NCBI RefSeq assembly: GCF_012913485.1
Contig: NZ_CP051774.1
Location: 1,984,001 to 2,048,000 of the forward strand
Length of the DNA stretch: 64,000 nucleotides
DNA from: Luteolibacter luteus
Lineage (GTDB): Bacteria; Verrucomicrobiota; Verrucomicrobiia; Verrucomicrobiales; Akkermansiaceae
Reading direction: 5' to 3'
Made by a program: the position numbers and the translations under genes. The notes under the pieces were generated by a model. That model was not told the DNA's origin. It ran no database searches and saw only the letters and a list, made by a program, of their open reading frames with translations. Positions 8,601-16,534 of this stretch are shown one piece after another. Position 1 is the first letter of the stretch. Each line of letters begins with the position of its first letter.

Positions 8601-9544
8601 TCCAGCGTGTCATTGAAACCCTCCGCAAAGACCGAGGAGGTCTCGTAGCAGCCATCGCCATCGGCATCCACCAGCTTGCGGATGAGTTCCGACTTTGCCG
8701 TGAACTTCTCAGGCGGCATCTTGTCGGACCATTTCTCGTACATCTTCCTCCGATCTTCGATGGAGGCGTTCTTCGTATCGTCCACGATCCAGTAGAGGTG
8801 ATCTTGGTCATCCTCCACGCCAAAGCGGAAGCGATGGGTCTCCGCGAGGAAGATGTTGTTCTTCTCATCCACGGCCAACGCGGTGGGCGAGACGGTTTGC
8901 TGGTTCTTCCAATCCGCGACGACCTCGAGAGTCATCCCTTTTGGCAAAAGCGTGCCGGGGAGATCGGGATGGCTCACCAGCTTGTCTCTCTCGCCGTCAT
9001 CCTCATTTCCCTGCGGAGGGAAAACGGGCTGCGCCTCCGCGGTGAACAGGAAGTGATCCGCCGCGATGAAGCCCCAAACACCGTCCGCATCATCCAGCAG
9101 GCGGATCTTCCCCTTGCGGCCCTTGAATTCACTCACGTCCCAGACGGCAGGCCTCATCTCCAGATCGTTCCGGCCGGAGGCTTCGCGAACCACCTTGCCA
9201 TCGATCACGAGTTGAACCGACGTCCTTCCTGGCTGGGAACCGCCGCCGATGAGGAAGGCGAGGTAAGGCTGCTCGATCGTGAGATCCGGAGATGTCAGGC
9301 TGCCCTTTGAGGCATTCCCGCCATGAGCGGAGCACACGAAGTATCCTCCGGCATATCCCTTGAAAGGAGCCGCCATCTCCGGAGTCTTTCCCGAGACGGG
9401 ACCTTTACCAAAGGCGTCTCCCTCCACCCGCCATTCATTGAAGCCATCGCTGTTGAAGTCCTCCAAAGCGGAAACATCCGCAAGGGTCGCGATGGTTAGA
9501 GTACAGAGTACGGCAGGGCCGACGGGCAAGGGTTTGGCAGGCAT
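5639..9544 (-). CDS. PVC-type dehydrogenase-like protein with HEAT repeats and c-type heme domain
   Basis: A 1301-residue exported protein of a type expanded in Planctomycetes and Verrucomicrobia. After a signal peptide (cleavage near VSA, residue 26) come an N-terminal beta-sandwich-like domain starting DFNSDGFNEW (about 30-165), a beta-propeller region with Asp-rich blade motifs such as DADGDGCYETS (about 200-600), alpha-helical HEAT-like repeats (about 640-1100), and a C-terminal cytochrome c domain with heme motif CVRCH (1153-1157) and a likely distal Met in PPMAHGL. Homologues are annotated as membrane-bound dehydrogenases with PVC-type CxxCH domains, thought to oxidise sugars or alcohols in the periplasm. 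The substrate cannot be read from sequence. The gene ends 33 bp before the AT-rich islet. Confidence 0.88.
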   Translation of the reverse strand: MPAKPLPVGPAVLCTLTIATLADVSALEDFNSDGFNEWRVEGDAFGKGPVSGKTPEMAAPFKGYAGGYFVCSAHGGNASKGSLTSPDLTIEQPYLAFLIGGGSQPGRTSVQLVIDGKVVREASGRNDLEMRPAVWDVSEFKGRKGKIRLLDDADGVWGFIAADHFLFTAEAQPVFPPQGNEDDGERDKLVSHPDLPGTLLPKGMTLEVVADWKNQQTVSPTALAVDEKNNIFLAETHRFRFGVEDDQDHLYWIVDDTKNASIEDRRKMYEKWSDKMPPEKFTAKSELIRKLVDADGDGCYETSSVFAEGFNDTLDGTAAGVFAFEGTTYFACIPRIWALRDDNGDGIAETRDTVEQGFGVRVSISGHDLNGFALGPDGRIYGTSGDRGLSVTTKEGRKFHYPGEGTAFRFETDGSGFEIFHTGLRNPKEIAFDRFGNPFTVDNNCGLGDESRVAYLMEGGDSGWRMEHQMLMSFHQQLGLENRPPIQWTEEGLWKMPHASQPAFVMPAAGYLTSGPSGLTYHPGTGLTEREDNHFQVCDYRGGGTNSGIYTFEMKPKGAGMEMAENRQLVWGIGATDVEYSYDGRLLISDFMNGWTAHDKGQVLALSAGDMTWRAKEGAEAAKLIREGFGKLPTDEVAACLKHPDMRVRLRAQIDLARRPEGLAVLVGAAKSQHQLERIHGLWGMGMIARRGTPEARKLAAESIISCLRHQDEETRVQALRSLANAGAPGDKIPFSDMMADPSLRVRAEASLTLARCGQPNQIGLVRQLLVQNADQDPWLRHAGILALEKLANRGADLGALAGDDSAAVRTAVVVAMRRGGDPRIAGLVEDKSPAVADEAIRAICDEDLHALRPVVAKLLEQPLARPLAPYMLRRLLHNSFRLGDIPNLQRVLEAAGNTGLPEEIRKEALRLVSVWEISQTNDQLTGHYRPRTSLPVDEIRAALHAALPGMLKQDGMMLTAALGYMEKYQLDASSLGDADFRRIAADPSLPAAGRAKAIELLAGRSSPNLKEFLEELAGDGNDDVFIAAMSQLAVIEPRGAVAHLGKAVAGPGTPRAQRSWALLAGLSGEVVDALFLEHLSALAVASGKSFTALELLEAAEKRDSASVREALAACLGKISTSAEPLAKWNTSLEGGDAAKGFSIFSGHPIGQCVRCHRAADDAHANGGNAGPNLAGIARRHDRGFLMESILDPSASIAPGFGAIAVTFKDQSTLGGLLEGDGPEHLDIAADGKVWRVKKSDLAAVPAAISPMPPMAHGLTPREVRDLVAWLATLTEEAQNPPPKVAPEPYVPGSSATRGGG

Positions 9545-9760
9545 CGGGTCGAAGGATGAAAGAGCACGAGACCGGTTCTTGGGTTCCGGTCGGTCCGCCC
9601 CTGATACGAAGTGAGGATGCCGATTTCTGACGAAATATTCTCTTTTCGGATCAAAAAGGGAATCTTTCCACCGCTCAACTTGAGTTTACTAGATCCACGT
9701 CGGCGACGCGGACTCCCCGAAGCTCAAGGGCTCACCTTTCCCGGAATCTGCGGCACGAGA

Positions 9761-9774
9761 CCTGCGAAAGCAGG
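9761..9774 (+). promoter_or_regulatory. GAAA-tetraloop hairpin at the start of the small lipoprotein gene
   Basis: CCTGC-GAAA-GCAGG: five perfect pairs closed by a GNRA tetraloop, ending four bases before the ATG at 9779. It occupies the place where a Shine-Dalgarno is expected and GCAGG could itself be the ribosome contact, so the hairpin may limit translation. Confidence 0.35.
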
Positions 9775-9778
9775 CGTG

Positions 9779-9925
9779 ATGATGAAGATCCTGCTCCTTC
9801 CCTTCGGCCTGTTAGGTTTCCTGATCTCTTCCTGCGACAGCACCGCTCCCAACTATGGCGATCCTCCGAAGCCGATGGAAAGGCCTCCCGCTTCCGCTTC
9901 TGTCAAACGACCCGGCAGCACTTGA
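9779..9925 (+). CDS. Tiny lipoprotein
   Basis: 48-49 residues, ATG at 9779 or 9782. A hydrophobic signal (MMKILLLPFGLLGFLISSC) ends in a lipobox with Cys as the predicted lipidated residue, followed by a short Pro/Ser/Lys-rich tail (DSTAPNYGDPPKPMERPP). No domain. Similar in plan to the next gene, so the pair may be a duplicated or functionally linked set. Its role is unknown; small lipoproteins with disordered tails often act as membrane-anchored modulators. Confidence 0.6.
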   Translation: MMKILLLPFGLLGFLISSCDSTAPNYGDPPKPMERPPASASVKRPGST

Positions 9926-9980
9926 GATGAGCTTTGCGGCGGCGAGTTCGTCCGGCATGCAAGCTGCGAAGGGAAGCTCC

Positions 9981-10175
9981 ATGAAGTTATTCTTTCCTCT
10001 GCTCGCGCCTCTCGCATTCCTATTCATCGTCTCTTCGTGCAATGAAGCCGGCGATGACGACACACCGGGCATGCAATCGAGCAAGAATGCAGCTCCCGGC
10101 CCGAAGACCGACGGCCGCCAAGAAAAGCTCGTCCCCGAATCAAGGAACCACGAGTCCGAAGGACAAGGCCAGTAG
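9981..10175 (+). CDS. Tiny lipoprotein
   Basis: 64 residues from ATG 9981. The signal MKLFFPLLAPLAFLFIVSSC ends in a lipobox with Cys20; the mature part is charged and disordered (NEAGDDDTPGMQSS..., ending ESEGQGQ). No recognised family. It lies 55 bp after the other small lipoprotein and convergent to the HD-domain gene, with 12 bp between their ends. Confidence 0.6.
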   Translation: MKLFFPLLAPLAFLFIVSSCNEAGDDDTPGMQSSKNAAPGPKTDGRQEKLVPESRNHESEGQGQ

Positions 10176-10187
10176 GTCCGCTCTCGG

Positions 10188-10745
10188 CTAAGCAGCCGCC
10201 GGGTCGAGATTGTCGATGGCCGCACGCAAGATCTCTGCGGCGGCCTGCAGTGCGGGCTCGGGCGAACTCGCAAGGGCAAGCGCCTTGCGGGCAGTCTTAA
10301 TCCGGTCCGCCTGATATTGCGGCGGTCCGTTCAGATGATCGAGCGCGTCCGCCATCTTGATCAGGCGGGCTTGCCAAGGAGACTCAGCGAGGAGTTCCCA
10401 GTATTTGCTTTTCTCGCCCTTGCCATTCTTGGACAGCCACTCGACCCAGCCGGTGACTTCCTCCCCCATGAGCAGGGCCAATCCCGCACGATCAATCGAA
10501 GTCTTCTCCAACACGTCGTGCAAATAAGCCGCGGCGAGCACTTCCGGCTCATGACAACCAAAGACGGAAGAGATCAGCATGGCAACCCGGGCGGGATGCG
10601 CGAAATACGGCATCTTCGTTCCCGGGCTTTTCTGCCCCTGATGCGCAGAAGCGGCAATGGCTGCCGCGTGCTGCCACAAGTATGCCGCCGGAGAGAGCAC
10701 GAGGAGCGGTGTGGCGGATTCGTCTGAGTCGATGTTCGCTTTCAT
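10188..10745 (-). CDS. HD-domain protein related to (p)ppGpp hydrolases
   Basis: 185 residues from ATG 10745. The pattern resembles the stand-alone hydrolase half of RelA/SpoT proteins: AHQGQ (His35), FAHPARVAM (His50) and LHDVLEKT (His76-Asp77). RelA/SpoT hydrolases normally read HDVVEDT here; the second acidic residue of the ED pair is Lys81, so catalytic activity may be altered or lost. Family membership is likely, activity uncertain. Its start overlaps the stop of the upstream gene as ATGA, indicating translational coupling. Confidence 0.72.
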   Translation of the reverse strand: MKANIDSDESATPLLVLSPAAYLWQHAAAIAASAHQGQKSPGTKMPYFAHPARVAMLISSVFGCHEPEVLAAAYLHDVLEKTSIDRAGLALLMGEEVTGWVEWLSKNGKGEKSKYWELLAESPWQARLIKMADALDHLNGPPQYQADRIKTARKALALASSPEPALQAAAEILRAAIDNLDPAAA

Positions 10746-11035
10746 GCGGCAAGGGCCCGGAAGTCGTCGCGCCAATCGCGCTTGTGTTCCGCCTGGTAAT
10801 CGCCCGGGTGAAGCGGGCCGAACTCTTCGATAAAGGCGGCTGCCTTGTGCTCCGGGACGCGGAAAGCTTCATGCTCCCCGTCGGAGTAGACGCTCTCCCC
10901 TTCCATGCAGGACTGGAGCCAAAGGCGGAGATGATCTGCAATCGTAAGGTCATCGCTGGGCCGGGGCCCGCTCGCTTCAAGCTGCTGGTTTTCGGATTTG
11001 CTCGCGAGTTTCATCATGGAGGAAGCATCCATCAT
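10742..11035 (-). CDS. Hypothetical protein coupled to the HD-domain gene
   Basis: 97 residues if started at ATG 11035 (alternatives 11032, 11017, 11014); no clear Shine-Dalgarno decides between them. The likely conserved part is IADHLRLWLQSCMEGESVYSD onward to FIEEFGPLHPGDYQAEHKRDWRDDF, a soluble acidic sequence. No family recognised. It overlaps the HD gene by ATGA, so a joint role is likely. It is divergent from the UbiB-like gene at 11208. Confidence 0.55.
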   Translation of the reverse strand: MMDASSMMKLASKSENQQLEASGPRPSDDLTIADHLRLWLQSCMEGESVYSDGEHEAFRVPEHKAAAFIEEFGPLHPGDYQAEHKRDWRDDFRALAA

Positions 11036-11207
11036 CGCAGGTGCCGCGCCATGAGCAGGCGTCGTCCATATCCCGGCGCTACGATACGGATGCCGCCATA
11101 GCCGCTTCAAATTGCATCCGGACATTGCAAAAGGCGCTGAAGTTCGTTCTGCGATGCCCGGCACTCCGTGCATCGGGCCATGGCATGCCACTTGCGATCT
11201 GTTAGGA

Positions 11208-12851
11208 ATGAAACTGGCTCCTGCGAACCTGCGGCGTTACAAGGACATCGCCGCACTTTTTCTCAAGCACGGCAGGGGCGACTTGCTGGCGAACGCCGGA
11301 GTTCCCGGTGAGGAAATCCCCCCCGCAGCCGGGACAACTCCGGTGCCCGCGGAGCAACTTGCGGACGACCTCGAGAAGCTGGGGCCGGCTTTCGTCAAGA
11401 TCGGCCAGCTGCTCTCCACGCGAGGAGACCTGCTGCCTCCTGCCTATCTCTCGGCACTCGGCCGCTTGCAGGACGATGTCTCGACGGTGGCTTATGAGGA
11501 AATCGAAAGAACGATCGAGGAGGACTTGGGCGTTCGAATTTCGAAAGCTTTCGAAAACTTCGAGCGCAAGCCCTTGGCGGCAGCCTCGCTCGGCCAAGTG
11601 CATCTGGCCACCCTGCGCGGCGGACGCCAAGTGGCGATCAAGGTCCAGCGCCCGGGCATCCGGAAGCAGATCGCCGACGACATCGAGAGCCTCGAAGCAA
11701 TCGCTAGCTTCCTCGACGAGCACACGGACTTCGGCAGGAAGTACGAGACCCTTCGTATCGTCGAACAATTCCGTAGCAGCGTTCTCCGGGAACTCGACTA
11801 CCAGCGCGAAGCCGCCAGCCTCGTGGAACTGCGGGAGAACCTGAAGGGATTTCACCGGCTGACAGTGCCCCGCGTGGTGGACGACTACTCCAGCGGCCGT
11901 GTCCTCACGATGGACTATGTGCCGGGAACCAAGATCACTTCGCTATCCGGAGCCGTGCTTAACGACCTGGATGGCGACGCCTTGGCGGGGCAGCTTTTTC
12001 AAGCTTACCTGAAGCAGATCCTCGTCGATGGCTTCTTCCACGCCGATCCTCATCCAGGGAACCTCCTTCTTACCCACGATCGCCGGATCGGCATCCTGGA
12101 TCTGGGCATGACCGGACGCGTGCAGCAACGAATGCGTGACCAACTCGTCCACCTGCTGGCCGGAATCAGCGAAGGCAATGGAATCCAAACCGCCGAGGCG
12201 GCCCTTGGTATCGGCGAGGCCAAGGACGAAGAGCTCAATCGCGAAGGTTTCATCACCGCGGTGGAGGAGATTGTGGGCTCCTCCAAATCCCAAGCCCTCT
12301 CCCAGATCGACATCGGCTCGCTGGTACTTCAGGTCACGCGGGCCTGCGCGGATGCTGGCCTGCGTATCCCTGCGGAGATCAGCATGATCGGGAAGGCGCT
12401 GATGAACCTCGACCGCGTCGGCCGCTGCCTGAGCCCCGGCTTCGATCCCCATGAAGCGATCCGCGAGCACCTTGGCGAAATCAGTCGTGCCCGGATCAAG
12501 GAGACTCTGACCTCCGCCAACATCATGGGCATCCTTACCGAGCTAAAACAATTCCTGGGTCAACTGCCGCTCCGCGCCAACCGCATCATGGACTTGCTGG
12601 CAGACAACAAGATCAAGGTGCGGGTGGATTCGATCGATGAGAAGGCCTTGATTGTAGGCCTCCAGAAAGTCGCCAACCGCATCACGCTCGGGCTGATCCT
12701 GGCAGCCTTGATCGTCGGCTCCTCCATGCTTGCCCGCGTCGAGACGAGCTTCCGCCTCTTTGGCTACCCCGGGCTCGCGATGGTGTTTTTCCTCATCGCG
12801 GCGGCCGGAGCCATGATCCTGTTTTTCCAGATCGCTCTCAAAGATCGCTAG
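11208..12851 (+). CDS. UbiB/ABC1-family atypical kinase
   Basis: 547 residues from ATG 11208; the longer frame to 11112 has no recognisable content. UbiB/AarF proteins are membrane-associated atypical kinases/ATPases that support quinone biosynthesis. The family signatures are present: FVKIGQLLSTRGDLLP (KxGQ motif), the Ala-rich loop LAAASLGQVHLA, invariant lysine in VAIKVQRPG, FHADPHPGNLLL and the DxG-like ILDLGMTG. Two hydrophobic helices close the C-terminus (about 480-545), as in UbiB. It ends 24 bp before the convergent membrane-protein gene. Confidence 0.92.
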   Translation: MKLAPANLRRYKDIAALFLKHGRGDLLANAGVPGEEIPPAAGTTPVPAEQLADDLEKLGPAFVKIGQLLSTRGDLLPPAYLSALGRLQDDVSTVAYEEIERTIEEDLGVRISKAFENFERKPLAAASLGQVHLATLRGGRQVAIKVQRPGIRKQIADDIESLEAIASFLDEHTDFGRKYETLRIVEQFRSSVLRELDYQREAASLVELRENLKGFHRLTVPRVVDDYSSGRVLTMDYVPGTKITSLSGAVLNDLDGDALAGQLFQAYLKQILVDGFFHADPHPGNLLLTHDRRIGILDLGMTGRVQQRMRDQLVHLLAGISEGNGIQTAEAALGIGEAKDEELNREGFITAVEEIVGSSKSQALSQIDIGSLVLQVTRACADAGLRIPAEISMIGKALMNLDRVGRCLSPGFDPHEAIREHLGEISRARIKETLTSANIMGILTELKQFLGQLPLRANRIMDLLADNKIKVRVDSIDEKALIVGLQKVANRITLGLILAALIVGSSMLARVETSFRLFGYPGLAMVFFLIAAAGAMILFFQIALKDR

Positions 12852-12875
12852 CAGATCAGGAAAGCACCCGGTCGA

Positions 12876-13385
12876 TCAGGGAGCCTGATGGACGGGTGCT
12901 CCCTTGTCTTCGAAGCTGATGTGCGGGGGACCGACCGGCGGCCTCCTGCGCGAACGCTGCCAGCGCCACGCCATCACCGCACCCCAAAGGCCGATATAAG
13001 CGAGGGTGACGATCCAGTAGGGAACAGAGATCATCCTTGAAGCGACGGCACCCGCCGTGCCGCTCGAGCTCTCGAACTGTGCCCACAGGAAGGGGCGCTG
13101 CCCCCGGGTGCTGGACTCATGGTAGAAGTCCATGCTCGTCGTTGGCGGCAACTCGGGAGGTTCATATTCGCCGACCGGCGGGACAACACCAGATGGGACC
13201 GGTGCCAAATGGCTCCAGTGGAAACTGATCGACGAACCATCGCTGGCGAGTCCGCCCAGGCCCGACTTTCCCGCAATGCTAATTCCGGACCGCCAGTCGA
13301 AAGAGTCCGCCCAAGCCCAGAGCAGGAAAAGCAGCCCGGGCAAGCCCAGCCAGAAGGTGAGGGAACGCGAAAGGCGAAAACGCAT
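12876..13385 (-). CDS. Membrane-anchored hypothetical protein
   Basis: 169 residues from ATG 13385 (an in-frame GTG lies at 13394). An N-terminal transmembrane segment (SLTFWLGLPGLLFLLWAWA), a periplasmic stretch of about 90 residues rich in Ser/Pro, then a second transmembrane segment (YWIVTLAYIGLWGAVMAW) followed by a basic Arg-rich stop-transfer and short cytoplasmic tail. No family recognised; the arrangement suits an inner-membrane protein with one large periplasmic loop. Confidence 0.6.
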   Translation of the reverse strand: MRFRLSRSLTFWLGLPGLLFLLWAWADSFDWRSGISIAGKSGLGGLASDGSSISFHWSHLAPVPSGVVPPVGEYEPPELPPTTSMDFYHESSTRGQRPFLWAQFESSSGTAGAVASRMISVPYWIVTLAYIGLWGAVMAWRWQRSRRRPPVGPPHISFEDKGAPVHQAP

Positions 13386-13433
13386 CCACTTCACTTTAGG
13401 GAAGGCCCGGGCTTACGCAAGCTACCACCGGCT

Positions 13434-14906
13434 TCAGCGCTTCGCCTCCGGGTGCCGGTCGAGGATGGCGCGCAGTTCCTTCACCACTTCCGGCTGGCTG
13501 TCGGCGAGGTTCTTCGTCTCCGGCTGCTCCGCTTGGTAATCATAGAGCTCGATGTCGGCGTTGTCGGCGGGCTCTCCGGGTTTCTTCCACTCCACCATGC
13601 GATAACGCTCCGTGCGGATGGCGCGACCCATGCGGCCTTCTCCCCGCGGGAAGCAATGGTAAGCATGGTCGCGGACGCGTGCGGCGGGATCCTTCAGCAC
13701 CGGCACGAGACTGGTGCCATCCATCGGCTGCGGACCTTCCGCCTTGGGCAAGCCGGCGAGCTCCACGAGCGTCGGATAAATGTCCACCGTTTCGGCGAGC
13801 TGTCTGGTAGCGCCCGGCTTCCCGACTCCGGGAGCCACGAGGAGCAAGGGGATGCGGTTCGCTTCCTCGTAGTTGGTGTGCTTGGTCCAGATACCGTGAT
13901 CACCCAGATGCCAGCCATGGTCGCCCCAGAGAACGATGATGGTGTTCTTTGCAAGATCCAGGCGGTCCAATTCATCGAGGACCTTCCCAAGCTGGGCATC
14001 CGCGAAACTGGTGGCGGCGTAGTAGCCGTGGATCAGCTTGCGCGCGGTCTCGTCATTCACCTCACCGCTATCCGGAATCGGAGTGTAGTTCGTGATCTCG
14101 CCGCCCTTTTTGCCGGCATAGCGCGGCGCTCCTTCCGGAGGGCGGGTATTGGTCGCGAGCTGAAACTTCGAAGGATCATGCATGTCCCAATATTTCTGCG
14201 GCGCGGTAAATGGCAGGTGTGGCTTCACAAAGCCGACCGCCAGAAAGAAGGGCGTGTCTTTCCGCTCTTTCGCCGCCTGCAGGCGCTTGATCGCCTCACG
14301 CGCGATCCTGCCGTCGGAATAGCCCTCGTCCTCTGAAACCGTCGACTCCCACGCGGAGCCCTTCGGGAGCTGCCCGATCTTGCCGAGCTGCTGGTTGGTG
14401 AAATAGGCCTCCTCGCGAGTCAGCTTGCCCCCCGCCGAGTTCGCGGGATCGAGGTACTCCACCACCTTCTCGGTGATGGTCGGGACCACCCAGGAAGCGG
14501 CATCATCGCTATTCCCGTGGCCGGAGTGGAGGATCTTGCCGACTGCTTCAGAGCGGTAGCCGTTCTTCGTGAAATACTGCGGCAGGGTCACTGCATCCGG
14601 CACCTTCTTCCGGAAATTGACCGAGAGATCATAGATGCCCAGCGAGGTCGAGCGGGAGCCCAGCAGGAGGTTGTTCCGCGAGGGCGCACAGACTGCCTGG
14701 TTGCAGTAGGCCATATCGAAACGCATGCCGCGTGCGGCCAGACGATCGATGTTGGGGGTCTTCGCCAGCTTGTCGCCATAGCAACCGAGCACCGGCTTCA
14801 GGTCGTCCACGCAGATGAGCAGAACATTCGGCTTCGACTCCTCCGCGGCAGCGAGGCAGGAGATCAGGCAGGGCAAAAGAGGCAGAAAATGGCGGAAGCA
14901 CGACAT
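13434..14906 (-). CDS. Exported sulfatase (iduronate-2-sulfatase type)
   Basis: 490 residues from ATG 14906 with a signal peptide ending near LAAAEE. Type I sulfatase: metal Asp pair in ICVDDLKP (34-35) and the formylglycine motif CAPSR (Cys73), which requires an activating formylglycine-generating enzyme not present here. The blocks FFLAVGFVKPHLPF, WGDHGWHLGDHGIWTKH and LVELAGLP match the iduronate-2-sulfatase-like branch. It should hydrolyse sulfate esters on algal or host polysaccharides in the periplasm. The frame extends upstream to 15365 but overlaps the divergent tmk gene and is not credible there. Confidence 0.92.
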   Translation of the reverse strand: MSCFRHFLPLLPCLISCLAAAEESKPNVLLICVDDLKPVLGCYGDKLAKTPNIDRLAARGMRFDMAYCNQAVCAPSRNNLLLGSRSTSLGIYDLSVNFRKKVPDAVTLPQYFTKNGYRSEAVGKILHSGHGNSDDAASWVVPTITEKVVEYLDPANSAGGKLTREEAYFTNQQLGKIGQLPKGSAWESTVSEDEGYSDGRIAREAIKRLQAAKERKDTPFFLAVGFVKPHLPFTAPQKYWDMHDPSKFQLATNTRPPEGAPRYAGKKGGEITNYTPIPDSGEVNDETARKLIHGYYAATSFADAQLGKVLDELDRLDLAKNTIIVLWGDHGWHLGDHGIWTKHTNYEEANRIPLLLVAPGVGKPGATRQLAETVDIYPTLVELAGLPKAEGPQPMDGTSLVPVLKDPAARVRDHAYHCFPRGEGRMGRAIRTERYRMVEWKKPGEPADNADIELYDYQAEQPETKNLADSQPEVVKELRAILDRHPEAKR

Positions 14907-15090
14907 GGATTCGGACGCCACCTGACAACAGGCCAAACGTGTTTGCAACCCTCCCCTCGCCCCCTGACAGCCTTTTCCAGATTGAAACGGCACCGCCTGA
15001 AATCGGGTCCCCTTTCCGGGAAAGCCAAGACGCAAGGACGATGAACCTTGCCCTGAGTGGCCCGCTCTGGAAGCGTCCGGCACCCTCCTC

Positions 15091-15711
15091 ATGAACCAGC
15101 AAGGCCTCTTTATCGTCCTCGAAGGCATCGACGGCACCGGCAAATCCACCCAGACGCAGTCGCTGGGCGAATGGTTCCGCCAGCAAGGCCGTGAGGTCAT
15201 TTGCAGCCGCGAGCCAACCGATGGCCCATGGGGACGCGAGATCCGTGCCACCGCCGCTACCGGCCGCTTGGCACCTGAGGAGGAGCTTGACCTCTTCTTG
15301 AAGGACCGTCGACAGCATGTGGAAGAGCTAATCTCCCCCGCCCTTGCAGCCGGCAAAGTGGTCATACTGGACCGCTACTACTTCTCCACCATGGCCTATC
15401 AGGGCTGCCGGGGCTTCGACCCCACTGAAATCCGGCGGCAGAATGAGGCTTTCGCCCCAAGCCCGGATCTACTCTTCGTCCTGGATTTGGACGTGGATAG
15501 CGCCTTGGCCCGCATCGGTGGCCGGGGCGATGTCGCGAACGAATTCGAAAAGCGCGACTCCCTCGCCAGATGCCGGGAGATCTTCCTCTCGCTTGAGGGA
15601 GAGCCCTTCGTTCACATCATCCCCTCGGACACGGACCCCGATACCGTCCAGTCCCGCATCCGCGAGATCGCCGCGACCCGCCTGACGGCAGCAGCAAAAA
15701 GCGGAGAGTGA
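15091..15711 (+). CDS. tmk: Thymidylate kinase
   Basis: Phosphorylates dTMP to dTDP. 206 residues, normal for bacterial Tmk. P-loop GIDGTGKST (12-20), the DRx-type motif ILDRYYFSTMAYQG (about 92-105) and the substrate region SREPTDGPWG (about 39-48). The LID region is RGDVANEFEKRD. The last codons and stop lie inside the 5' arm of a rho-independent terminator. Confidence 0.95.
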   Translation: MNQQGLFIVLEGIDGTGKSTQTQSLGEWFRQQGREVICSREPTDGPWGREIRATAATGRLAPEEELDLFLKDRRQHVEELISPALAAGKVVILDRYYFSTMAYQGCRGFDPTEIRRQNEAFAPSPDLLFVLDLDVDSALARIGGRGDVANEFEKRDSLARCREIFLSLEGEPFVHIIPSDTDPDTVQSRIREIAATRLTAAAKSGE

Positions 15712-15731
15712 CCGCTCACTCCCCGCCTTTT
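15701..15731 (+). terminator. Rho-independent terminator of tmk
   Basis: GCGGAGAGTG (15701-15710), loop ACCGCT, CACTCCCCGC (15717-15726), then CTTTTC. The arms pair with one A-C mismatch. The tmk stop codon (15709-15711) is part of the hairpin. Confidence 0.75.
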
Positions 15732-15754
15732 CAAAATCAATCTGTTGCTCCGGT

Positions 15755-16405
15755 TCAGTTGGCACCGCGCTGTTCGCGCTCGTCCTCGGTCATGAACCAC
15801 TTCGAGCTGCCGCGGCTGAATTCGGATTCGATCTCCAGCGTGCGGCCGGAGCCGTCGAGCATCAGCGCGGCACACTTGCCACCGTAGCGGTCCGGATCAG
15901 GAAGGGCGCTCTGGTCGAGAAGGCCCATGGCTCCGGTCTTGGTATCAGCGATCACCAGGACTTCCGAAGGCTGGCGGAAGGAAGACATCCGCTTCGGACC
16001 ATCGTCCCCCTCGCCATCCGCATAGCGACCGACGACGCTGGCGTTCCAGCCGTAGGACATGGTGGATTCCGGCTTCTTGGGATCGAAGCCTTTGTCGCCC
16101 GGGCTCTTGAAGCGGGTCACTTCCGACTCGTTGTCGGGATCCTTGATCAGCAGGCCCCACCAGTAGCGGTTCTGCGACTCATCCCGCCAAGTGGGCAAGA
16201 TGCCGGCATTGTCCTGGGTGTAGCCTTGGACCAGCGCACCGATGTTCCGCACCGAGGTGAGGTTGGCCGCAAGACGCGACTTCATCAGGGTGCTCTTCGC
16301 GATGCCGAAGACGAGTCCGGCGAGCACCGCAATGATGACGATCACCACCATCAGTTCCACCAGGGTGAAACCCCCGGCCCGTTTTCCGATTCCTGGTTTT
16401 TTCAT
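15755..16405 (-). CDS. Type II secretion/type IV pilus-like pseudopilin
   Basis: 216 residues from ATG 16405. A short basic leader MKKPGIGKRAGG precedes the prepilin peptidase motif G-FTLVELMVVIVIIAVLAG, followed by the alpha-1 helix and a globular domain with NLTSVRNIGALVQGYTQDN and several substituted C-terminal segments. These single-gene, GspG/DUF1559-like pseudopilins are abundant in Verrucomicrobia and Planctomycetes; their function is mostly unknown. It sits 129 bp downstream of an exported SH3-like gene on the same strand. Confidence 0.85.
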   Translation of the reverse strand: MKKPGIGKRAGGFTLVELMVVIVIIAVLAGLVFGIAKSTLMKSRLAANLTSVRNIGALVQGYTQDNAGILPTWRDESQNRYWWGLLIKDPDNESEVTRFKSPGDKGFDPKKPESTMSYGWNASVVGRYADGEGDDGPKRMSSFRQPSEVLVIADTKTGAMGLLDQSALPDPDRYGGKCAALMLDGSGRTLEIESEFSRGSSKWFMTEDEREQRGAN

Positions 16406-16534
16406 GTGTGAAATCCGCTTTGGTCGAGGCTGCCACCCGCAAGGGGCGCATTGCCTGTATCCAAAGCCATCACGTACGGGCGGCGATTCAACCCGAAATC
16501 CACGCGAATCGCGCAATATCCTTCGAAAAGCGCC

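Noticed and set aside
13434-15365. Extended sulfatase frame upstream to 15365
   Set aside because: Upstream of 14906 the peptide is Arg/Ser/Pro-rich and overlaps the divergent tmk gene; ATG 14906 opens a proper signal peptide.
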